Assembly: GCF_004119445.1 (NCBI RefSeq)
Contig: NZ_QICI01000072.1
Span: 1-64,000 of the forward strand
Length of the DNA: 64,000 bases
Reading direction: 5' to 3'
From: Chryseobacterium sp. CH21
GTDB taxonomy: Bacteria > Bacteroidota > Bacteroidia > Flavobacteriales > Weeksellaceae
Translations under genes and position numbers: made by a program
Notes under the pieces: model-generated
Databases searched by the model: none
The model's input: only the letters and a program-made list of their open reading frames with translations
What the model was told of the DNA's origin: nothing
Shown: piece after piece, positions 21,654 to 28,852 of the stretch
Position numbering within the stretch: position 1 is the stretch's first letter
How the letters are laid out: every line of letters begins with the position of its first letter

Positions 21654-22862
21654 ATGAAGAAAAATCATCATAAAAAGAAACCCGGCTTTTTCAAAAAATG
21701 GTCTGCCAAACTGCACCTTTGGTTCGGATTGGGAATAGGTTTTCTGATCTTTATTATCTCTATTACCGGAGCATTATACGTTTTTAAAGATGAAGTGGAA
21801 AACATCACCCGAAAAGATGTTATATACCACCATGAACAAAATATCGAACAGAAACAGGTTCTTCCTATCCGAGTGATGGAAAAAGCTGTCGCAGAGCAGG
21901 TAAAAGAGAAATATCCCATCCATTGGGTAAATGTTCCTATTGACAAAACGCAGTCTTATATGTTCTTCTGGTATGAGCATAATACAGATGCCTGGAATTA
22001 TTTTGATGAATTTCCCATCTACAAACAGGCCTATGTAAACCCATATACAGGGAAAGTACTGAGAGTATATGATGAGAAAAACGGTTTCTTCAATATTGTA
22101 AAAATGATCCACTGGAGCTACCTTTTGAAACAGGATTGGGGAACTTATGTCGTGGGGATTCCTGTTATCATTTTTATCATTATGCTGATTTCCGGGATTA
22201 TTCTTTGGTGGCCTAAAAACAAAGCAGCAAGAAAACAACGTTTTGCCTTCAAGTGGAAAAACATTAAAAGCTGGAAACGAAAGAACTATGACCTTCATAA
22301 TGTCTTAGGATTTTATGCCTCTATTTTTGCTTTAATATTCTCTATTACAGGACTGTTCTATGCATTTTTTGTAGTTCAGGCCATGATCTATGTGATATTT
22401 TCCGGTGGAGAAACCAAGTATCCGGACTTCTCACACATTAAAACAAAGGCTCCCATTGAACTGAGAACAGAAGGAACATTAGATAAAATCATTAATACGG
22501 TACAGACAAAATATCCGGATTCTTATGGTTTTGCTATAGATTTAGGTCATCCACACATGGATGATCATGAACATCCTAACTTTGAGGTATATGTGAAACA
22601 TCTTTCCTATTCTTATCATAAAAGCAGCAGCTTAATCTTTGATGAAAACTCAGGAGAATTGCTTCATACTCATGATCCGAAAGATAAAAACTTTGGGGAA
22701 AAAGTTGTGAATGCCAATTATGATATTCACGTAGGAGCTATTCTAGGGCTTCCTACCAAGATTATTGCTTTTATTGTAAGTATTATCTGCGCCTCTCTTC
22801 CGGTAACCGGATTTATGATCTGGTGGGGAAGAAAAAAGAAAAAAACAGTAAAAACGGTTTAA
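21654..22862 (+). CDS. PepSY-associated transmembrane protein
   Basis: A 402-residue paralogue of the protein at 18289, with the same basic N-terminus (MKKNHHKKKPGFFKKWSAKL), four membrane helices, WWPKNKAARK after helix 2 and NYDLHNVLGFYAS before helix 3. A His-rich periplasmic stretch (GHPHMDDHEHPN, about residue 297-308) is absent from the paralogue and could bind metal. It closes the iron-uptake block. Expression probably depends on read-through of the hairpin 8 nt upstream. Confidence 0.83.
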   Translation: MKKNHHKKKPGFFKKWSAKLHLWFGLGIGFLIFIISITGALYVFKDEVENITRKDVIYHHEQNIEQKQVLPIRVMEKAVAEQVKEKYPIHWVNVPIDKTQSYMFFWYEHNTDAWNYFDEFPIYKQAYVNPYTGKVLRVYDEKNGFFNIVKMIHWSYLLKQDWGTYVVGIPVIIFIIMLISGIILWWPKNKAARKQRFAFKWKNIKSWKRKNYDLHNVLGFYASIFALIFSITGLFYAFFVVQAMIYVIFSGGETKYPDFSHIKTKAPIELRTEGTLDKIINTVQTKYPDSYGFAIDLGHPHMDDHEHPNFEVYVKHLSYSYHKSSSLIFDENSGELLHTHDPKDKNFGEKVVNANYDIHVGAILGLPTKIIAFIVSIICASLPVTGFMIWWGRKKKKTVKTV

Positions 22863-22941
22863 CATATTAAATAAAACGGAGTTAATAATCCATTAATACA
22901 ATCTTTTTTATAATTTTAGCCCTTAGAATTTAATAATAGAA

Positions 22942-23910
22942 ATGTCATTAATAGATTTATCAAAACAAGTTGCCCTTGGAGTTGACATCGGCGGAACCAA
23001 TACTAAATTCGGAATCGTAAACCACCGTGGAGAAGTTCTGGATAAAGGAAATCTTAGAACTGATGCTTACGATAAAGTAGAAGATTTCATTGACGCTTTA
23101 TATGAACATGTTCGTCCAATGATGGAAAAATATGGCGCAGAAGCACATTTTGACGGAATCGGAGTAGGCGCTCCCAATGCGAATTATTATAAAGGAACCA
23201 TAGAACTTGCACCCAATCTACCTTGGAAAGGAGTAATTCCATTTGCTGAGCTGATGACTGCAAAATTCAATCTTCCTTGTACAGTAACCAATGATGCCAA
23301 TGCTGCAGCCCTTGGAGAAATGCTTTTCGGAGCGGCAAGAGGAATGAAGGATTTCATCATGATCACACTGGGAACAGGAGTAGGAAGTGGAATCATTGCC
23401 AACGGAAGCTTAATCTATGGACATGACGGGTTTGCCGGAGAATTAGGACATACGATTGTAAAACCAGGTGGTAGAAAACACTGGAGTACAGGTTCTGAAG
23501 GAAGTCTGGAAGCGTACGCCTCTGCAACCGGAATTACCATTACAGCAAAAAAAATGAGAGCCGAATTCCCGGAATCTATGCTGAATCAGTACCCTGAAGA
23601 TGCTATTAATTCTAAAACAGTATACGAGTGTGCTGTTAAAGAAGACCCTATTGCTATTGAGGTTTTCAGATATACAGGTCAGAAACTGGGTGAAGCATTA
23701 GCTAATTTTGTAATGTTTTCTTCACCGCAAGCTATTCTTCTTTTCGGAGGAGTGATCAAAGCTGGAGATTTTATTTTAAAACCTGCTAAGCTTCATATGG
23801 AAAGAAACCTTCTTCCAATTTTCAGAAATAAAGTAAAACTGGTATTCAGTGAACTTGACGAAGCAGATGCTGCTATTCTTGGAGCGAGTGCTTTGGTTTG
23901 GGAAAAATAA
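22942..23910 (+). CDS. ROK-family sugar kinase lacking the zinc cysteines
   Basis: A 322-residue protein with the ROK/hexokinase ATP motif GVDIGGTNTKFG (about 13-24), the sugar-binding VTNDANAAALGE, the phosphate-2 motif ITLGTGVGSG and GELGHTIVKPGG. The segment that normally reads CXCGXXGCXE is here RKHWSTGSEGSLEAYAS, with no cysteine, so the structural zinc site is missing although the preceding His remains. It probably phosphorylates glucose or a related sugar. The family call is firm; the substrate is inferred. It stands alone. Confidence 0.82.
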   Translation: MSLIDLSKQVALGVDIGGTNTKFGIVNHRGEVLDKGNLRTDAYDKVEDFIDALYEHVRPMMEKYGAEAHFDGIGVGAPNANYYKGTIELAPNLPWKGVIPFAELMTAKFNLPCTVTNDANAAALGEMLFGAARGMKDFIMITLGTGVGSGIIANGSLIYGHDGFAGELGHTIVKPGGRKHWSTGSEGSLEAYASATGITITAKKMRAEFPESMLNQYPEDAINSKTVYECAVKEDPIAIEVFRYTGQKLGEALANFVMFSSPQAILLFGGVIKAGDFILKPAKLHMERNLLPIFRNKVKLVFSELDEADAAILGASALVWEK

Positions 23911-24001
23911 CTGAACATCTTCTAAATAATACTGAGCATCCTTTTTTAGGGATGCTTTTGTTTTTCCCGCAGATTGCACAGATTTTCACAGATGATTGCG
24001 C

Positions 24002-24162
24002 TTTGTTTTCCTTGTGTTTATTTGTGAAAACATTGGTGATATTTGTGTTTAAAATTAAAATGGGAGAATATTATTCATCCTAATTGAGATGCTTCGACTA
24101 CGCTCAGCATGACACCGCTAATACTACATGCTTTAAGAGACTTTTGACATTATTTCTGTCAT
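24002..24162 (+). repeat. direct repeat, copy 1
   Basis: About 160 bp, from TTTGTTTTCC through the TTCGACTACGCTCAGCATGA block to CTGTCATC. It recurs at 24186-24344 with only small differences (one A fewer after AAAATTAA; substitutions in the last 28 bases). It has the same block order as the copy at 506-577. Confidence 0.8.
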
Positions 24163-24185
24163 CGTACATTTACAGATGAGTACGT

Positions 24186-24344
24186 TTTGTTTTCCTTGTG
24201 CTTATTTGTGAAAACATTGGTGATATTTGTGTTTAAAATTAAATGGGAGAATATTATTCATCCTAATTGAGATGCTTCGACTACGCTCAGCATGACACCG
24301 CTAATACTACATGCTTTGAAAGACTGTTGACATTATCTCTTTCA
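24186..24344 (+). repeat. direct repeat, copy 2
   Basis: Near-identical tandem copy of 24002-24162, offset by 183-184 nt. Together with copy 1 it fills most of the otherwise gene-free 23911-24525 spacer. The high identity points to a recent local duplication of a dispersed intergenic element. Confidence 0.8.
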
Positions 24345-24465
24345 TCTTAACCTCTTATATTCGTCTATAAAATGCTTCACAATCGAGTTGAAAACCATTT
24401 GTCACATCTATCATTGTAATTTGAGTTTAAGACATAAAATCCTGTTCAAATGAAAAAGTTTTTCA

Positions 24466-24473
24466 TACTTTTG
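24466..24473 (+). promoter_or_regulatory. -7 promoter element of msrA
   Basis: TACTTTTG matches TAnnTTTG exactly, 52 nt before the msrA start. I saw no convincing -33 TTTG at 19-20 nt upstream. Confidence 0.5.
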
Positions 24474-24525
24474 ATCAGCTTTTTCCGGATCTGGAAAAGA
24501 TAACACAACAATATAATTACCAAAA

Positions 24526-25080
24526 ATGGACAACAATAATTTAGACCAGATAACTTTCGGTGGCGGATGCTTCTGGTGTGTAGAAAGCTGTTTCAATATG
24601 CTGAAAGGAGTACATTCTGCCATTTCAGGATATTCCGGAGGACATAAAGATAATCCGACATATCAGGAAGTTTGTACAGGAGAAACAGGACATGCAGAAG
24701 TGGTACAGATTACTTATGACCCTGCTGTTATTTCTTACGAACAGTTAATGGATGTATTTTTCTTCCTTCATGATCCTACTCAATTAAACAGACAAGGAAA
24801 TGATATCGGGACTCAATACCGATCTGTAATTTATTATAAAGACGATGCTGAAAAAGCAAAAGCTGAAGAAGCCATCAAAGTGTCTCAGGAGTCAGGAAGA
24901 TGGGCTGGAACTTATGTAACGGAATTAACTCAATTCGATACATTCTGGGCTGCAGAACAATATCATCAGGGATATTACAACGAAAACCCAACACAGCCTT
25001 ATTGCAGCGCTGTGGTAGGTCCTAAAATCCAGAAATTCAAAAAACATTTCGGAGAGCTGGGAATGTTGAATGCAGAATAA
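24526..25080 (+). CDS. msrA: peptide-methionine (S)-S-oxide reductase MsrA
   Basis: A 184-residue repair enzyme that reduces methionine-S-sulfoxide in proteins. The catalytic motif GGGCFWCVE puts the nucleophile at Cys15. GYSGG and QYRSVIYY, which bind substrate and support the fold, are present, and the C-terminal segment has a further Cys (QPYCSAVVGPK) that may resolve the disulfide. The length is normal for a stand-alone MsrA, and no MsrB domain is fused. It is monocistronic, in the cytoplasm. Confidence 0.95.
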   Translation: MDNNNLDQITFGGGCFWCVESCFNMLKGVHSAISGYSGGHKDNPTYQEVCTGETGHAEVVQITYDPAVISYEQLMDVFFFLHDPTQLNRQGNDIGTQYRSVIYYKDDAEKAKAEEAIKVSQESGRWAGTYVTELTQFDTFWAAEQYHQGYYNENPTQPYCSAVVGPKIQKFKKHFGELGMLNAE

Positions 25081-25167
25081 AATGTGATATTTTAAGTTTC
25101 GGCTAAAGCCGAATTGATTGCATATATTTGGTTAAGAGAAATTGCATCAAAAGCTAAATAATTTGGC

Positions 25168-25252
25168 TTTTGTCATTCTGACAAAGGAAGAATCTTATTA
25201 AGAACCAAATCTATGAGATTCTTCACTACATTTCATTTCGTTTGGAATGACA
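25168..25252. repeat. dispersed imperfect palindrome, copy 1
   Basis: Begins TTTTGTCATTCTGACAAAGG and AAGAATCTT, and ends GAGATTCTTC ... GGAATGACA, so the ends are inverse of each other. A second copy with the same block order lies at 63844-63930. Both follow the stop codon of a plus-strand gene, which suggests a REP-like intergenic element. Confidence 0.7.
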
Positions 25253-25337
25253 CTTTTGAGACAGCTTCACTCCTATTAATCTTTAATATCATTATCAAAA
25301 TTTTAGCAGGATATTTACAAACCCATATAAAAATAAC

Positions 25338-25366
25338 AGAAGCGAAGGGGAAATCTCTTCGCTTCT
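25338..25366 (-). terminator. intrinsic terminator downstream of the chimeric remnant
   Basis: AGAAGCGAAG (25338-25347) pairs perfectly with CTTCGCTTCT (25357-25366). It lies 37 nt past the end of the minus-strand remnant gene and was probably the terminator of the SusD-like gene whose tail survives there. Confidence 0.7.
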
Positions 25367-25402
25367 TGTTTGACGCAAAAAATAATTATTTATAAAAAGA
25401 AA

Positions 25403-25675
25403 CTAATATCCTGGATTCTGGGTAAAATCTTTTGAGGCATCAATAGTTGCCTGAGTAATAGGGAAAATTCTTGTAGAATGTAATTGAGAATCCATCGCTC
25501 TCAGAATAGTAGGCTTTCCTGTTCCAGGATTCATAATTCCTTTAAAATTATGATCTGAAAAACTCCCGTACAAATCCTGAAAATGTACATCAGAAAGAAA
25601 TGCGATTTGTACCGGTTTCTGTGCTGATAAAAATATAGATACAAAAATAAGACAGGAGAATATTATTTTATTCAT
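25403..25675 (-). pseudogene. chimeric remnant: metallophosphoesterase start joined to SusD-like end
   Basis: A 90-codon frame with a signal peptide (1-18, ending LSAQ) and the start of a calcineurin-like phosphoesterase (IAFLSDVHFQD; the D-x-H of the first metal motif is at residues 29-31). After residue 71 (STRIF) it switches abruptly to PITQATIDASKDFTQNPGY, the characteristic C-terminus of RagB/SusD outer-membrane lipoproteins (usually PIP-x-EID...QNPGY). Everything between is missing, so a deletion fused two genes in frame near 25463-25465. No metal site is complete, and activity is not expected. Confidence 0.7.
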
Positions 25676-25749
25676 CTTAAAATAAGACGAAAATACAGGA
25701 ATAGAGAGAGAATTGTTTTAATTGAATTTTAAATAATTGTGAAGGAAAT

Positions 25750-26601
25750 TCATTCCTGCTTTGTGATTTCTGGCTTTTCTCCGGAATATTTCCTGATGAT
25801 GTATTCCGTTGCCCTTCTTAATTCTCTCTTATTCTCAGGATCAATTCCATCCATGGTAAAAAATTCGACCTTTCCATTCACTTTTGAATACCATGTTTTG
25901 CCAACAGAATTTTCAACATTCATGGTATCTTTTCTTGTTATTCTTTTAAAATACCTGATTTTATGTTCATTTCTGGCAACCACTTCAAAATCAGGACTTA
26001 TATAGCTGCTATCCGTTTCCACAAATTCATCTCCGTTCCAATACATATAGCTCTTAGCCGGATTGATGAAAGACATTATTCCGAATGTCCTTTCTTTCCC
26101 GTTTTTATTATTGGATTTATTTGAGAAAACAAGACCTCCTGTAACCAGCAGAGCGATGAAAACAAATTCTATGACACCTAACCCGTTTTTTTTTACAAAA
26201 TCCGGAACATTAAAATTGGAGTTATTCGATATTTTTATAATAATCTGCAAAATTTTCTCCGGCATAGAAACCTCTTCTCCATCTAAAAGAAACCTGACGG
26301 ATGTGGTACTGTCTCCTTCCTTTTCCACTTTTTTTTCAAAAGTACAGTTAAAATATTTAAAACTTTCATAACCAATATATTGGCTAAGTTTATCAAGACG
26401 ATCCGGATTAATATTCACTTCTTTATCATTTTCTAAAAAAGCCTCATAATATCTGATGAAAGTCTTGTCTGAAATAATATAATTCAGATGTTCTTCGAAA
26501 TAAGTCCACAAATAGGATGCTATTCCGCTCTTTGTATCTCTCCCGGATTCTCTTTTAGCTTGTTCGAATACTGCCTGAATCAGTAGTTTTCTTTTAGACA
26601 T
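25750..26601 (-). CDS. membrane-anchored protein of unknown function, palindrome-controlled
   Basis: A 283-residue protein. Residues 1-95 form a charged helical domain (MSKRKLLIQAVFEQAKRESG ... YLWTYFEEHLNYI ... YYEAFLENDKEV) without a known motif. One transmembrane helix follows at about 145-165 (GVIEFVFIALLVTGGLVF), then a C-terminal domain (about 170-283) with Tyr/Trp-rich strands. Orientation is probably N-in, C-out. The promoter carries the same 16-bp palindrome as the neighbouring two-component module, so it is likely a member of that regulon. The family is not recognised. Confidence 0.65.
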   Translation of the reverse strand: MSKRKLLIQAVFEQAKRESGRDTKSGIASYLWTYFEEHLNYIISDKTFIRYYEAFLENDKEVNINPDRLDKLSQYIGYESFKYFNCTFEKKVEKEGDSTTSVRFLLDGEEVSMPEKILQIIIKISNNSNFNVPDFVKKNGLGVIEFVFIALLVTGGLVFSNKSNNKNGKERTFGIMSFINPAKSYMYWNGDEFVETDSSYISPDFEVVARNEHKIRYFKRITRKDTMNVENSVGKTWYSKVNGKVEFFTMDGIDPENKRELRRATEYIIRKYSGEKPEITKQE

Positions 26602-26624
26602 AATTAGTTATTAAAAAGCGACTA

Positions 26625-26669
26625 CAAAATAGGTGATTTTCTGCCGTGTCGCATTACGGGTTTCCGTAA
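26625..26669 (-). promoter_or_regulatory. palindrome A plus promoter of the 25750-26601 gene
   Basis: TTACGG-N4-CCGTAA occupies 26654-26669. Read on the minus strand it is TTACGGAAACCCGTAA, identical in all 16 bases to palindrome D at 30383. It is followed after exactly 21 nt by CTATTTTG (26625-26632), a near match to the -7 element, 24 nt before the start codon. It is probably an activator site of the neighbouring response regulator. Confidence 0.65.
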
Positions 26670-26816
26670 TCCGTTTCTGTCTATATCTTGTCTATCGATG
26701 TCCATGTTTTGTCTACCACTTACCTTTCTTTCCTCCCCATCTTTGCCATAACAAAATCAGTGATAAACAAAACATTAGAAAACAAATTCACAAAACTGAT
26801 TTTATAATCGCCAGAT

Positions 26817-26867
26817 AAAACGGAGGAGAACTCCGGGTTGGGAAGCAGATGTTTTTCCTCCGTTTTT
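26817..26867 (+). terminator. inverted repeat with T run, possible terminator
   Basis: AAAACGGAGGA (26817-26827) and TCCTCCGTTTT (26856-26866) are perfect complements followed by T. The 28-nt loop is long. No gene on this strand ends just upstream. The rest of 26602-26984 holds only palindrome A and AT-rich sequence without a credible frame. Confidence 0.45.
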
Positions 26868-26984
26868 GATGGTTCACTTCCCAAAAAAATAAGAAGCGCT
26901 TCGAAATTTTAATCGTGTACAGCCCGAGATAAAAATATCACGGGAGGAAGAAAACCAGTTTCAAACTTCAAAAATTTTAAGGAA

Positions 26985-27151
26985 ATGATCCAAATTATAT
27001 TGATGCTATTAGGTTTAGCATTCCCAAACGATAATGCCAATACAGCAAATGATAATACACCTCCCACAACGATAACGACACTATCTGCAGAAAGCGGAAC
27101 GGATAGTGATACAGGCGGAGAAACGGGAACAACTCTTCCCCCAAAAAATAA
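26985..27151 (+). CDS. small peptide gene ahead of the histidine kinase (stop probably lost to a base contraction)
   Basis: The frame begins MIQIILMLLGLAFPNDNANT (one hydrophobic segment), then a Thr/Gly/Asp-rich stretch to TGTTLPP. As read it has no stop before the terminator at 27160. Restoring one base in the C5A6 run at 27138-27148 gives LPPKK and a stop at 27149-27151, making 55 residues and ending right before that terminator. It is a candidate exported or membrane peptide of unknown role. Confidence 0.4.
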
Positions 27152-27159
27152 ATATTTTG

Positions 27160-27185
27160 ACCACTCTTTTAGGGTGGTTTTTTTT
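27160..27185 (+). terminator. terminator between the peptide gene and the histidine kinase
   Basis: ACCACTCT-TTT-AGGGTGGT (27160-27178) forms an 8-bp stem with one G-T pair, followed by eight T. The kinase start at 27197 is 11 nt after the T run, so kinase expression would depend on read-through. Confidence 0.8.
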
Positions 27186-27196
27186 ATTTTAGTAAA

Positions 27197-27457
27197 ATGT
27201 TACGAAATCTATTCTTTTCCCTTCTCTCTTTTTATTTCATTGCATCATGCAAAGAAAAGGCTGAAACGAACATTAATATCGTAAAAGCAGATGAGTTATA
27301 TAATGAAGGTATTAATCTTCTTGAAAAAAACGATGTTAAAGCGTATCTAAAATTTCAAGAGGCAATAGGTTATTATAATAAGGAAGGGGACTTCTCTAAT
27401 ATCTCTAAAAGTTTGATATTGCAGGCAAACGCCCAAAAAACAGAGGTGATTTTTTAG
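27197..27457 (+). pseudogene. N-terminal part of the TPR histidine kinase (frame broken at A6)
   Basis: Encodes MLRNLFFSLLSFYFIASCKE, a lipoprotein signal with lipobox IASC, then the first TPR-like helices (ADELYNEGINLLEKNDVKAY). The frame ends at 27457, but the reading continues seamlessly into the kinase frame if one A is restored in the run at 27435-27440 (ANAQKNRGDFLGAESTL). The corrected gene is 27197-28842, 549 codons. This is most likely one gene with a sequencing or assembly indel, or an inactivating mutation. Confidence 0.8.
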
Positions 27458-27489
27458 GTGCTGAATCAACATTAGTAGAGGCCCTAAAA

Positions 27490-28842
27490 ATGATGAAAGA
27501 AAATGATGAAAGTCTTTACGCCTTGTATGATACAATGGCTAATCTAAAATTAAGTCAAAATCAATATTCTCAAGCGATTGAATGGTATGATATGGCTTTA
27601 TCCGTTAAAATTGAATCGGAACAAAAAAGGATAAGCATATTAAACAACAAATCTGTAGCAGAATACAAATTGAAAAGATATAAGCATGCTCTTAATATTT
27701 TACAAAATATTAATTTATCAACTCTTTCAGATTTAAATTTAAAAAATAGAATCCAAGACAATATTGAATACATACAATGGCTTGATGAAAACAATGCCGA
27801 GGCACAAGTGAATATAGAAAATATAGTAAAACTTAAATTAAAAAATAATGATTTTTGGGGAGCTAATTCAAGTTATTCTCATTTGGCAGAAATAACAAAA
27901 AAAACGGATGCGAAAAAATCACTTTATTATGCTAAAAAAATGCTTGATATCGCTCAAATAAACAAAAGTCCTGAAGATAGACTGGAAGCTCTTGAAAGAA
28001 TAATTTATGTTGACAATCCATTAGATATCAATAAGCATTTTCAAATATATAAGAATCTGTCTGACAGTATTCAAGCCACCCGTAACAATTACACAAATAA
28101 ATTTGCTTTTATAAAATATGAAAACACAAAAGTTAAAGCAGAAAAAGCGGAAAAAGAAAATCAGATTTTATTGCTTTCTTTAGTTCTTGCAGTAGTTGTT
28201 GCATTATTAATTATTATTGTTATTCTTTATAAAAAAAGACAAAGAAAACTTCAACAAGAAAAAGAAATAGAGATAAAAGAACACCAGCTCCATCTTTCCA
28301 AAAAAGTTCATGACGTTGTTGCCAACGGGATCTACCAAGTGATGACCAAAATAGAAAATCAGGAAAATTTTGATAAAGAAAAAGCGCTGGACGAACTAGA
28401 ATTTGTGTATGAAAAATCAAGAGATATTTCCTACGAAAAATCAGAGTCAAAAATTATTGTAGAATTTGATGAGAAAATATCCGGTCTTATTGGCTCATTC
28501 AAAAATGATGAAATAAATACATTCCTTGCCGGAAATGAAAAAAATATCTGGAGTGGAATAAACGAATCTGTTAAAGATAATATCTATCAAATCATCCGCG
28601 AGCTGCTTGTTAATATGAAGAAACACAGCCATGCAAGCCTTGTTGCATTCAAATTTGAAAGAAATAATAATAGGGTAAAAATCCAATATACAGACAATGG
28701 AATTGGGGTTCCTGAAAACTTTTCGTATAAAAATGGATTGAGAAATACGGTTTCCCGTATTGAAACAATCTCAGGAGAAATTATTTTTGACAACACAACA
28801 GAAAAAGGGTTGAAGATTTACATTTCATTCCCAACATCGTAA
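27490..28842 (+). CDS. TPR-containing sensor histidine kinase (main part)
   Basis: Continues the frame above. TPR-like helices run to about residue 200, then a transmembrane helix (LLLSLVLAVVVALLIIIVIL), a coiled coil, a LuxR-type kinase phosphoacceptor box KKVHDVVANGIYQ, and an HATPase domain with N box IIRELLVNMKKHSHAS and G box DNGIGVPENF, ending SFPTS. It autophosphorylates on His and passes phosphate to the adjacent regulator at 28853. The TPR region, carried by the lipoprotein end, faces the periplasm and probably senses an envelope signal. The last 100 nt contain a promoter and palindrome for the regulator. Confidence 0.85.
   Translation: MMKENDESLYALYDTMANLKLSQNQYSQAIEWYDMALSVKIESEQKRISILNNKSVAEYKLKRYKHALNILQNINLSTLSDLNLKNRIQDNIEYIQWLDENNAEAQVNIENIVKLKLKNNDFWGANSSYSHLAEITKKTDAKKSLYYAKKMLDIAQINKSPEDRLEALERIIYVDNPLDINKHFQIYKNLSDSIQATRNNYTNKFAFIKYENTKVKAEKAEKENQILLLSLVLAVVVALLIIIVILYKKRQRKLQQEKEIEIKEHQLHLSKKVHDVVANGIYQVMTKIENQENFDKEKALDELEFVYEKSRDISYEKSESKIIVEFDEKISGLIGSFKNDEINTFLAGNEKNIWSGINESVKDNIYQIIRELLVNMKKHSHASLVAFKFERNNNRVKIQYTDNGIGVPENFSYKNGLRNTVSRIETISGEIIFDNTTEKGLKIYISFPTS
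28745..28789 (+). promoter_or_regulatory. palindrome B plus internal promoter for the response regulator
   Basis: ATACGGTTTCCCGTAT (28745-28760) lies inside the kinase coding sequence and is followed after exactly 21 nt by TATTTTTG (28782-28789), a perfect TAnnTTTG. The regulator start is 63 nt further on. Geometry identical to palindromes A, C and D suggests autoregulation of the regulator independent of the kinase promoter. Confidence 0.6.
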
Positions 28843-28852
28843 AAACAAAAAA

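Noticed and set aside
26985..27284. 99-residue frame as annotated through the terminator
   Set aside because: The last 40 codons read across a terminator hairpin and into the kinase gene; only the first 50 or so codons look real.
27434..27442. Programmed -1 frameshift in the histidine kinase
   Set aside because: The A6 run is not in the X-XXY-YYZ phase needed, and seven further breaks of the same kind occur at runs as short as four bases, so one common error source is simpler.
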